NCBI RefSeq assembly: GCF_000264905.1
Contig: NW_006763132.1
Span: 1,093,503-1,157,502 of the forward strand
DNA length: 64,000 nt
Reading direction: 5' to 3'
Source of the DNA: Stereum hirsutum FP-91666 SS1
Taxonomy: Eukaryota; Basidiomycota; Agaricomycetes; Russulales; Stereaceae
Shown here: piece by piece, positions 26,109 to 36,259 of the stretch
Layout: every line of letters begins with the position of its first letter
Numbering within the stretch: the first letter of the stretch is position 1
Program-made: the position numbers and the translations under genes
The notes under the pieces: generated by a model
The model's input: the letters and a program-made list of their open reading frames with translations, nothing else
What the model was told of the DNA's origin: nothing
The model's database searches: none

Positions 26109-28390
26109 CTATATAGCAGTCTTCCATTCTTGAGGATGTGGCTGTGGTAAACTCTGAGTCATGGGATGTCCTATAACATTGTTGCCTACTTTCCTACCGT
26201 AAATTGTATGAGTTATTTGAATGAATTGTGCGATTATGTCAGTCAAGAGTCATGAAACTTACCTCTGCCCCACTGCGTCCATGCCGCTCCAGCTAGGTGC
26301 TCACTCGAAGACGGGGTACTCGGAGGGTGAGTAGCTTTCTCAGAAGGTGCAAAGACCCAGATCTCGAATGGGGACGGATCGCCCTCAATAGTTATGGCCT
26401 TTGATATCTCAGAGTCTACACCCCTCTTTTTCTGTTCCTTTGCTTCGGTATCTTGATTGATGATGCCCACAACGGCTTCCGTGGAGCTACTGTGTACGAG
26501 TGTTTTTCTAGATGATGATGGCGAGTTATGGATGTTCTTCAATTCTCTCATGGAGGGATCCGAGTCGGAGGACGTTTCTCGCATTTTCTTACACGCTGAC
26601 GACGCCAACTGAGGCTGTGAATGGAAGAGGTATGCTTTATATTTGAATCATCACGAAGACAGATATTTGTGGTACGGGGACCTACGGCATCTTAGATTAT
26701 GGCCATCGCCGCTCGTTCGGGTGGCCAAAACGACTTCCTCAGCTTGCTGTTGGATCTTGGAGGAGCTCTTGCCTTTATTTTGACCGCCCTGAAAGTCGGT
26801 TTCCTGGTATGAATGATCTTCATCTTTCTTCGAAACACTTGTGTCGTTCGGCCCAATCTGGAACGTCATATTAGGATAAGTTGATCGATGCGCCGGCGAG
26901 TGTTTCGAGTGTAGAAAGCACCTTTGGTTTGTTCCTTGTTCTAGCGGTGATGGGCTTTGTCAAAGGGGCTGCCCTCAACTCTAGCTTGTCTCTTGTTCTG
27001 GCAATATTGGGCGTTATTGAAGCAGTTGTCCTCAACGTCGACGTCTCATGCAGCTAGAGAGTTTGTTCTTTAATACCGACACACCAAGAGAAAAGAATTG
27101 GTGGTATATAGAGCATCAAGAACAAGACCTGCCTCTGGTTTGTTCTTGGTCCGACCGGCTGTGGGTTTTGATGAAGTCGAAGCTTTAAGTGACTACGCGA
27201 GTCTGCACTTCAGTACCGACACACTCATAGCAAGGAATCCATGGACAGGCAGTCCATCAAGATTCGAACGTACCTCTGGCTTTTTCCTTGTTCGGTGCAT
27301 TGCGGGCTTTCGCGAAGCGGTTACCTTTAATGTCGAGGCCTCGGGCGACTGCGCGAGATTGGACTTGGTATTGTATCCTCAGAGCAACAAAAGGAAAGAT
27401 CATGACGTGCCTCTGATTTTCCGACATCTTGCGCGTGACGAGAACTCCTTCGACTCGTATCTTTCCCAACGACCGTAGACACGGTCCCACAGTCAGAGTT
27501 TCGACGTGGACGAGTATCAGCCTTCGAATGCGTAAGTAATTCGACGACTTTGTCGAGGCGTTTCTCCATACGATGAATCGACTCTTTCTGCGCATAAGCC
27601 ACTAGCGATTGCTCGAGTGACCGATTGAACTACGAACAAGACGATTGTTAATTCGGGATTCAAGTGAAACATGGTTACAAGATGGGCGCTATGACAAACC
27701 TGGAAGCGTTCCCTGGCTTTATTAAGATGATCTCGATGCCCTTGAACTTTGTCCGTGACGTTCTGAGTATAGCCTGGTATGAGATTCCAGAGCGGCCCGC
27801 GCGCATTCGCTTTGAAATCCTCGCAGAAATCCTGGATTTCTCTCAATGCCCTGTCGAATAATAGTTTCACGAGCAGCACAGTCAGGGAATGCGACATCAT
27901 AAGCCCAGGTGAGTGACGATACGCACGAGTATAACATCTCGAGATCTGCTGCAAAGCATTCCGACAAGGTCTTCACATCATTCTTCTTCAAAACTTCCAA
28001 CACATCTTTCTGAGAAGTACAGACGTCCTTGGCCAACACGTCGAGCGCTACTATGTTTGACTTTGCTTGCTAGGAAGTTCAACACACAACAAGCGATCAT
28101 CACACCCATCATGATCAGCGTTGCGATGTGGAGTGGAGTCGGAGGGAAGCAAACACCATACGCACCTCCATGATGTTCAAGATCAGCTCCGCAGTGTCGA
28201 CTAGAATAGATACTTGCGAAATGGGGGAAGCTTTCACAAGCACCATCGCCACACCTAGCGCCACTTTGGCAGCATCAAGGGGCGTAACAGAGAGAGCATC
28301 TTTGTCCTTGTGCATGTTGTATGTGGGAACAGAAAGTGGGAGAGAGGGGTTGACCAGATGCGTGTTGTTTATATGCTCCAGAACATTCAC
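26109..28390 (-). CDS. MLKL/HeLo-like N-terminal helical-bundle protein with repeated-exon tail
   Basis: The N-terminal ~230 residues match the fungal MLKL-N-terminal/HeLo-like helical bundle found in NLR-type and stand-alone proteins: TPLDAAKVALGVAMVLVKAS, then NIVALDVLAKDVCTSQKDVL, then ALREIQDFCEDFKANARG, then KVQGHRDHLNKARERFQ, then HRMEKRLDKVVELLTH. In characterised relatives this bundle inserts into or acts at membranes during regulated cell death; here that is inference. No kinase, NACHT or repeat sensor domain follows. Instead there is a basic, disordered tail encoded by short phase-0 exons, then a Ser/Thr-rich region ending near FEIWVFAPSEKATHPPS. The exact C-terminus is uncertain: the frame closes at 26243 if the last intron is ignored, or at 26109-26111 if spliced. 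The start could also be the internal Met of MHKDKDALS. Confidence 0.7.
26922..27410 (-). repeat. Tandemly duplicated phase-0 exons
   Basis: Three consecutive exons of the HeLo-like gene (27274-27348, 27133-27192, 26922-27053; 25, 20 and 44 codons) encode related modules with an AST/TST start and a basic RT(R/K)xKPE/K end: HRTRKKPE, GRTKNKPE, ARTRNKPK. All flanking introns are phase 0. The introns at 27193-27273 and 27054-27132 share a GTGTGTCGGTA block near their 3' ends, so exon and intron were copied together. The third exon itself holds two half-units. Confidence 0.75.
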
Positions 28391-28810
28391 AGCCGAAGGG
28401 CTATGCTGTGAAGTACGTGCGTGTCTGCACTAGCTTTGATGCTTATCGACGCACACTGCATGTAATGAAGCTGAGTGGAAGCTGTTCAAGCTATATTTAT
28501 CGAGGTCTTGGGACCATCGATTTTAACCTGGCCGGGTCACTTCATAAATTCTGTTGTAGAAAATGAACGCGCGCCTATCTAAATTTCGCGAGCAGACGAC
28601 GGTAAGTATGGCAGATAGCAGCACACACCGGACATCGTCTATCCTGCATGCACATGACAGAATAATATATAGCATCTTGCATGCACCCAGAAGAAAGCAA
28701 AAAATACAATCTAATAGGAAGTTATTCAATACTGTGATCCACGAGCAGAGGATCGCAACATACCAGGATCATACAACGTGGCGCTACGGACAATAGCGTC
28801 ACTCACGAGA
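28391..28810. other. Intergenic, no feature
   Basis: About 420 bases between the start of the HeLo-like gene and the end of the next minus-strand gene. It is A/T-richer than its neighbours and I see no gene in it. Confidence 0.45.
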
Positions 28811-29708
28811 CTACATCCTCCGCCTGACATCCGGGGTTATTCCCAGACCATCCATTCCCATACCAATGCCCATGCCCATCCCCATATTCCCGCCACCTCC
28901 GCTCCTGGTCGTCATCGGCGAGCCCCCTCCAATGCCTATCTGCCCCATTCCACCTATATTTCCCATACCACCCATACCACCCATCGAATCTCTCCCTACA
29001 CCCGACCCATAGAATTGATTAGGGGGAATAGATGAGTTGTACTGGCCTGCTCCGCCGGGGTATGGGCCACCTCGAGGAGATGGAGAGATGCCTCCAGGCA
29101 TACCGCCAGCACCGTTCATCCCATACGGAAGCTGAGCTTGTAGGTGAGATCTTGAGGGTGTTCGAGACATCCCACCATTAGATGAGGGGTGGGGAGGATC
29201 GGAGCGTTTGGAGGTCGTCGGAGGCTCTTCCTCTTCTTTCAGGTGCTCGCGAAGTGGTGACGGGTTGTAGTAGAGTTCGGACTCTGCTTCTACATGGAAT
29301 CTAACCGAAGAACCATGGTGTTAGTCAGTTGTATCATCAACATCAGTCGGAGAGTCAAAGAGAAATATGACGTACTGTTGCGTGCCAACGTCCCATTGTG
29401 GCCCTCTGTCCGCTCGCGCCGTAGTCAGTAGTGAATTCCACTCACTGGCGCTCTCCTAGGGAGTGGGTAAGTATGAATCATTACAGCCTGTCAGAACGCG
29501 TTTGTCGACCACCGAATCCTGATGAATAACCTACCACTGCAATAGCTAAGGCACTCCCGGGATCGTGTCCTGACTGACGAAGGTCAGTCTTGATCTTCTG
29601 TCCGCGAGCTACTGCCTGCACTGCCCCGGTCAACATGGGGCCTATCCTCTGGGTATTATGACGCGGAACATTCAGTTTGAGATCCCTGGTTGGAGTACTA
29701 GGAGACAT
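28811..29708 (-). CDS. Conserved-looking hypothetical protein with Gly/Met-rich tail
   Basis: No named family. The start at 29708 gives MSPSTPTRDLKLNVPRHNTQ, then GPMLTGAVQAVARGQKIK and GHDPGSALAIAV. The next exon gives ESASEWNSLLTTARADRG and QWDVGTQQ, followed by FHVEAESELYYNPSPLREHL. The front ~110 residues look folded and specific. The rest is Pro/Ser-rich and then a Gly-Met-Ile repeat (MGGMGGMGNIGGMGQIGIGG, MGMGMGIGMGM) ending PDVRRRM. Three exons with ~60-80 bp introns. The tail resembles low-complexity regions that drive condensates or RNA-protein contacts, but nothing proves this. No signal peptide or membrane segment. Confidence 0.7.
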
Positions 29709-30637
29709 TGCGTGGTGAGAGGATGAACAATAGTATACGATGTGGGTAAACAACTACTAGGAGTTCTGTGGCATCCCGCAGCGTTGCAAGCCATCGCCTT
29801 CTGATCCTAACAAGCACAAACAATGACACATAATCTACAGAGCCGGGCGCCGTCGCATTGGCTCCGCGCGTCGTTCACGAAGGTCGAGGAGCGAGAAATT
29901 CCACAAAGAATGACGTCTCTAACGTCCGGGTCCCACCAGTCAGGTGAACTGACTGTGTACAAGGACAGTAAGTGCTGGAAGAACACCGAAGTTCGGCATC
30001 TCGTTCGTGATGCTGCATACGCCTACTTATGACCTCCCGGACGGTTTGCAGAATGTCAGCGTTTTCTCTGAACAGATGTTGGGCGAATGTAGGCAGGTGA
30101 ACGGCAAAACTGCCCATTGGCCGTCAAGACACACACAAGGAATTGGGAATGGGGGTTGTGTGTGGGGGCATTGGAACACGTATGTAGGACACAACACTTT
30201 ATATAACGGAAACCATAATACAAGGAATTATACAATGAACATATCCGGGCCTGATAGGGCAAACTGCAGTGAAAAAGGTTCAAGAAAGCGAAGCACGAAT
30301 GGGATATGGAGAGCAACGGTGACCCGGAGAAATGCAAAAACGAAGTCCGTAGATTTGAATGAGAGGGGAGAAGAAAGATAGTAGAATTCTGAGGCGAGGT
30401 TATGGGAATGGAGAGGGGAACGTAAGTATGAAACTCTGCATATTAAACCGAAGGAGGCTCAACGAGGGTGTGGTGAGCAGGTTTGAAACATGTCAAATAC
30501 GAATAGGGAGGGATAGAGTATGGACGTGAGTCCCAGTGTAGATGTGTGGATACACCGTACCAACTGTGGCGTGGCAACCTGGACGTGGACACCCGATGTA
30601 ACCGTAGAATAGAGATGAGCAGGCCAGCTGCGATGTT
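29709..30637. other. Intergenic, no gene recognised
   Basis: About 0.9 kb containing the upstream region of the 28811-29708 gene and the 3' flank of the next one. Purine-rich on the plus strand around 30360-30430. No coding feature. Confidence 0.45.
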
Positions 30638-31538
30638 TCAGGGGATGATGTCGTTGAGTTCTCCCTCGCGCACACGAATCTCGACGACTTCGACCTCGTA
30701 GTTGTCCCATGCCGAGTTTGTCGAGGACGCGGACGTGGAAACAAAGCCGGTGCTATTGGCAGGAGAAGTTGATGCAACGTCTAGCGGTTCGGACAAGTTG
30801 ACGAACAAGTTTCAATTCGAGATATAGTAGAAGAACCCATAAGTAAGGCGCAATGGACGAGAGATAAAGAAACGAACATCGATCTTTGATGTATGGAGGT
30901 ACAAAGAGATCCTAAGAATAAGTGGAGCGTATTCAATTTCTAGCACATGGTATATGTAACAGCGGATGAACCCATACCTGATTCCACACAAAGCCCTGGC
31001 TCTTCTGAATGGTCAAAATTGGACGTAGGTTGGCTTCAGGCTGCCTCCTGTAACTGTCTCTCCCCTTTCTGCGAGCAGGGCGGGCGACCTTGCGAGTCAC
31101 CAGTATCTCTTCGCGTCCGTGTTCCTGCTCATCATCGACGGCCTTCTGCTTCCCTTTGCTCTTCGCCTGTGCGAGCGCACGCTCCTGCGCTTTCTTCTCC
31201 GCATCTCCAACCTCATCAACGTCCATGCTATCGACGACAGCGCTGTCGTTGCCCTGACCCTGCTGGTCGCCCAAGCCATCGACAGCAGCAACATCGTAGT
31301 CCTCTCCATCCTCGGAGCAGGATCGATGATCATCATCATCGTTATCTTCTCCCCCAGAATCCGAGTCAGAGCAAGAGAACTCGCCGTCGTAGTAGTCGTC
31401 CGAGTGAATCTGCTCGTAGCAGGCCCATGTAGGAGGTGACGGCGCTCGACCCAGGATCCGATTGCGTCGGAAGAAAGGGGAGGGCGCACGGAAGCCCGGG
31501 CTTGGTGTGGGTGAGATGATGTTGCCGTTCGTTGTCAT
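30638..31538 (-). CDS. Hypothetical acidic/basic disordered protein
   Basis: No family recognised. Start placed at 31538 (MTTNGNIISPTPSPGFRAP), with an in-frame ATG three codons upstream. The sequence runs through FFRRNRILGRAPSPPTW, a long acidic block (DSDSGGEDNDDDDHRSCSED), a charged helix (AEKKAQERALAQAKSKGKQK) and a basic segment (RKVARPARRKGRDSYRR), then ILTIQKSQGFVWNQ. A second exon probably supplies STNSAWDNYEVEVVEIRVRE and stops at 30638-30640. That frame is protein-like, but the phase of the single ~175-base intron does not close cleanly, so a small middle exon may be missing. Charge layout suggests a nuclear protein; inference only. Confidence 0.55.
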
Positions 31539-32157
31539 CTTGTGCACTCGTCGACGTCAGCGGTATAAGTAGTAGGAACGTGTACTGTTGGATGCTCTGG
31601 AGTGATCCGAGTTCGTTATGTGTGTTCTGCGGTCGGTGTGAATCGTTGAAGACGATGCTGAGGGCTGGCGAGACTGATGGGGTGGCGGTCAAGAGGAAGC
31701 CGAAGATGGAGTATTGCCGGCTGGTCGGAGCGTGGTCAAGGGTTCCCCGGCGTGGAAAACATGACTCGAGTCTGTATCGAGTTATCTCAAGAGTGGCAAG
31801 GTCAAGGTGTGACCCATTATTGTCCACTCCAGATGGTACAGCAAATGTATATTATATGGATATACAATTCTACTGGCAATCGATCCGCGGTGTGATCTCT
31901 TGTAATTCGGAGATATGGGAAACTGTAAGTAGACGAAATTGTGGAACTTTGTGTATTGGCTTGATCGTTCCCCGCGGCCGCATCCGCACCCGGGTAGAGC
32001 CGGGTAGAGCCGGCCAGTAGCACTGTCGTTTGGCCGCCACTCTGCTTCGGTTCAACATCTTCAACTATAATTTCGCATGAGGACCTGGTCAGCCCAAATG
32101 CACCGTTCCGAACCGATTTGGGCCTCTCTTCTCGTACTCAATCTCTGAGCAAACTAT
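31539..32157. other. Intergenic, no gene recognised
   Basis: Upstream region of the acidic protein gene. A 10-bp direct repeat (CGGGTAGAGC twice, near 31990-32010) is the only structure noted. Confidence 0.4.
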
Positions 32158-32400
32158 AGCCTCGTTCAGAGTTCGATTTCGAGACATGAGCAAAGAGTGT
32201 TTAAACACTCTTTCAACAGTCGTTGAGCGGGTTCTCGACTCTTGGCGTCGAAACACTCTGATGGCCGAGAGAGAGTATTCATTCGGCATCTCTCCTGATT
32301 GGCTCACAAAGGAGTGTTTCGACCGCCAAGACTCGGATACGTTCAACGACCGTCGAAAGAGTGTTTAAACACTCTTTCGACCCCAACTCTGAACGAGGCT
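32158..32400. mobile_element. MITE-like inverted-repeat element
   Basis: A 243-bp element with long imperfect terminal inverted repeats. The left end AGCCTCGTTCAGAGTT (32158-32173) is matched by its reverse complement at 32385-32400. The similarity continues for roughly 110 bases on each side, including GTCGTTGA, GACTCTTGG/GAGTCTTGG and GTCGAAACACTC, so the whole element can fold on itself. Each arm carries a copy of a perfect palindrome with core GAGTGTTTAAACACTC (32192-32213 and 32356-32377; the right one extends to 28 bp). TAT flanks both ends (32155-32157 and 32401-32403), a possible target duplication. There is no coding capacity, so it would be non-autonomous. Its right end is about 136 bp from the start of the BTB gene. 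Confidence 0.75.
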
Positions 32401-32536
32401 TATATATGTTCATACCAGACTAAAAACCTGTGGTTCCCATCCCACGCCACCCTAATTCCCCACTCACCCTTTCCTAGTTGAGTGTCGTACAGGTTCCCCG
32501 TCTCGCTCTCTCTACTCCTCACGACCACCCTGGCTC

Positions 32537-35412
32537 ATGGACGCCTTTCAGGAATCGACAGATATCATATCAACCGGCTCAGGTGCAGGCCTTGAAAGTG
32601 AGTTGACCGTTGAAGGCCCGGGCTTGGATCACGCAGGCCCAGAATGTGGCACGGACTCGTTGACGATGGTGCGACATGTATTGTATTATCAGGAAACGGT
32701 TATTCTCTGCGTAAGTTAGGTCTTTCGCGACTGTGCTATACTCTGACATGTCATGCGAACATAAACACAGGTCGAAAACGTATTGTTCAAGGTCCCCCAG
32801 TCTTTGATGAACCCAGATATGCTCGGTGACATTGTACCTCCTGGGAGCTCAGAAAATGCTTCCATCCTCGTCGTGCCGAACGTCAGTGCCGACTCCTTCC
32901 GTAATTTTCTCAAAGTCGCATGTCCCGAGTAAGTCAATCGTCATGACACCTAAAACAGATGCATAAGTACTAAACTCGCCATTCGAGAATAGCTTCGCTA
33001 CTGGTGCCACCGATGTACTCCCACAAGAATGGGCATCAGTTTTGAAACTGTCATCCATGTGGAGCTTCGAAAAGATCCAGGGGGATGCGGTGCTGAAGAT
33101 ACAGACGCCTAGCTTGTCCGACCGTGTCCTACTTGGCCGAGAATGCGGCATTGCGGCATGGCTGACCGAAGCATTTGGTGTATTCGTTAGAAAGTGGGAG
33201 CCTATCGATGCGTCACTACGGGGTATACTGGGTTGGTATACCTATGCACGTCTCGTGGACATGAGGGAGAGTCTGTGGAGGGCTTCTGCGGAAGAGATCT
33301 GTGCTTATGCCCCTAAGGTCAACGTCCATGCAGGCGCTTCAAGAAACAGTAGAACCCTGTCAGAGGTTGGTCCTTGTTATGGGCTGTACAAGGCAAAGGA
33401 GTTTCGCACAAACTACGCTGCAGTCTCCGAGAACATCAAGGATCTAGTCACAGAGCAATTACAGGAATATTACCATGTCAAAAAGTCCTCTTCGGAGACT
33501 GGGATTATTGGTATGTGGCTTGAGTATTACGCAGTTCCCTCCATCTAATCGTGGTCATCACGGCTACAAGCAAACTATCCCAAAAGCTCGGAAACAGTAA
33601 CGTCGCAAAAGATAGACTCCTTATTCTACGATTTATCTGTTGTATTTTTGGTCTGTGCTTTAACTCTGTGTTTTCGTTTTCGTTTACGTGAAACTTTAAA
33701 CTGATCAAACACGGTGACCTGCTAGGCAGGGCATGTATTATTCCGACTTCCCATCCATGGTTTCCTAGGCAGTGAGACCATGCTTGCTACGATGGACTCG
33801 CTCGATGTACGGCACAAGTTCCCTTCATTATGCCCCCAGGGTGACAAATTCATCCAACTACCGGACGACATAGGTAGTGATGACTTCTCCGCCTTCGTAA
33901 GCTTTCTGTATCCTACGTACGTGAACATCTCACTCGCACGTATACTGCGTCCTGAGGTTATCATTCAAGCATCCATTCGAGCACGCTTCAGGGCAACATA
34001 GGGGCTACGCAGCTCGAAGCAGCTCTTCATCTCGGGAACCTCTGGGACCTCGACGATGTACGTGCCCGTGTTGACGATGCATACCAGAAGGCGGACATCA
34101 CACCATGGGAAACACTTCGTATGGGCAGAAGGTTCCACAACGAGGAGTGGATGGCCGAAGGTTATGCATACCTGGTGTACGCGTCAAAACCACCCTCATC
34201 ATCGGACGGGGAAGCTATGGGGTGGAATACATACTACGACGTTTTGCAACTGAGAGAGAGAAAGAGATCAGAGGGTTCCGGTAACCGGTGGCAGCGCCGT
34301 GTGGCGATCTCAACTCTTCGCAAAGAACGCCCCATCCTGCTGAAAAATATTCATGATGTCTTTGAATCCGATTTCTCACGAGCAGAAGAAGCCAGAGCAG
34401 TACGTCTATTTTATTAATTGACTATTGAATGTAAAATTCTCAGTCGTAAATCCTGTCAGCAGAGTATGCACCCCGATAGTAGTGAAGTGAATGATATGCC
34501 TTCCTCATCTTCTCCCGTCGTCGTCCAAGAAGATGGTGCAACATGGGAAATAAGCAGAGACGACACCTTTTACTGCCCAGATTACGTGATTTTCTTGGTA
34601 CGTTCGAGTCTTCTATCATGTTATCTTCTCTCTATCATTGATTGATCCCACTCTGGTGACTCGGACGACGACAGGCTGAAAAAACGCTTTTCAGAATCCC
34701 ACCTCTTCGCCTCACCACACCTCATTTTACCGCTTTATTCTCGCTCCCCGACGGAGGTACATCTCAAGTGGAAGGCCGGACAGATGATGATCCTATTCGT
34801 CTTCCGTCACAGATCAGCGCGCGCGCTTTCCGCGCCTTCATGAACATGCTCTATCCTGAGTGCGTGTATTTTAACTCTTCCACTATTTGATATTCAACAC
34901 GGTGCTGTATAACAGACTCAAACAAAGCAACATGGAGCTGGAGACGGCCGACCTCATCCTTGCTCTTGAACTTGCAACCATGTGGGAGTTCGACCACATT
35001 CGGGACCAGGCCATCACTGAGCTTGGACCTGAGCCACTTGCGCCATTGGAGCAACTCTTGCTTGGACGACGGCTGCGTGTTGCGAAATGGATAAGAAATG
35101 CTTACGAACGACTGTGTACACAGAAGGAGTTAACCCCCAAAGGACGTGGGAGAGAAGATTGGGTGGCATGCGTATGGACAGGTTGCCAAGCTTCGTGAAC
35201 GTGTCTATGACAAGCCGATTAGCATGAAGAGTATTCGGGCTGAGGTGGAGGAGGAATTCAGTCAAGAGCTAATAATCGACGAGACATACCGGACGGCTTC
35301 ACCGGACACTGATATTCTATGTTCTGCGGTGTGTACACTTCGTCATTGTTTCGGATGCGAGTATGCTAATGACAATAATTGCCTTGTTTATCCTCATCAT
35401 GACTACGACTAG
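32537..35412 (+). CDS. Tandem triple BTB/POZ-domain protein
   Basis: Three consecutive BTB units of the kind common in Agaricomycete genomes. Unit 1: exons 32537-32710, 32771-32928, 32993-33510 (VENVLFKVPQSLM, then LLGRECGIAAWL and GWYTYARLVDMRE). Unit 2: 33571-33650, 33726-33920, 33992-34399 (SLFYDLSVVFL|AGHVLFRLP, LHLGNLWDLDDVRARV). Unit 3: 34460-34597, 34675-34859, 34916 onward (DTFYCPDYVIFL|AEKTLFRIP, LALELATMWEFDHIRDQA). Each unit has an intron at the same place before the VxNVLF-type strand. Introns 33511-33570 and 34400-34459 join the units in phase, and unit 2 has no ATG of its own, so units 1 and 2 are one gene. Unit 3 could instead start at an internal Met. Unit 3 has a one-base frameshift at 35134-35138. 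BTB domains mediate dimerisation or Cullin-3 binding in known proteins; the role here is unknown. Confidence 0.72.
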
Positions 35413-36259
35413 GTCCCTGCGCAAGCTTTTAGTCCGTAAGGCGGAAGAAGGCAATATGTAGGAGAGAACTGAGACTCGCTTCGTTTGTCATTCTCAATCT
35501 GAAATCACGTACTAGCTGCTATACTAGTTCTTACTCGGAAGCAAAGAAAGTATGATCATCATCGCATGAAAGAAACGCGCCTCCGCGGATTTCCTCAACA
35601 AGAAGTCTCCCCACTTTCCACGAGTCCAGCAATTTGTGCAATCCTTCGTGACCAGGTTTTTTATAAGTTTACAACGTGCCTGCGTTTCATAGGACTCATT
35701 ATTTTGTTGCTCGGTCTGTCTGCTTGAATTCCCTCAGCACAATACGCAATCTCTTAAATTGTCGGGCGTAATGTAACCAAAGTTCGTCGAAGTGGCTAAC
35801 AGAGCATGGGAGAGCGAAGGTGACGGTGGTCTAAGTAGAGCAAATGTGATTAGGACAGAGCGAGGCATATGCCAAGAGGGTCTGAATGCGTGAAGCAAAT
35901 GGCTTAAAAATTAGCAGGAACTCCTACAAGTCGAATAACAGTGTATTAGGAGCAAAGTCAGTGGTCACGACGGGTGATAAGGAGTGGAAGAGGTCTGCAA
36001 TGAGTACTGAGACAACGATGCAAAGGACAGCGATGAAAGCAAGCAGTATACAAAGACAAACGAAGGAAGAGCAAGAACGTAAAAGACAACATGATAGCGA
36101 GAGTGCAAACAAACCAATGCAGAAGAAAACAAACCAAGACGAATAAGATAAAAGAAAATCACCGAGTACTTTTACGCACAGAACCTCTCCCTCATACCCC
36201 ATCAAGCCCTTCACACTCTATACCCGTCACCGTACCCACCTCGCCAGCCGGACTTATCT
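35413..36259. other. Intergenic, no gene recognised
   Basis: Convergent 3' flanks of the BTB gene and the forkhead gene. A-rich between about 35980 and 36170. No gene is supported. Confidence 0.45.

Noticed and set aside
32158..32400. Inverted repeat read as a transcription terminator hairpin
   Set aside because: Arms of ~110 bp, near-identical ends and duplicated flanks fit a transposon-derived foldback element better; hairpin terminators are not used by RNA polymerase II.
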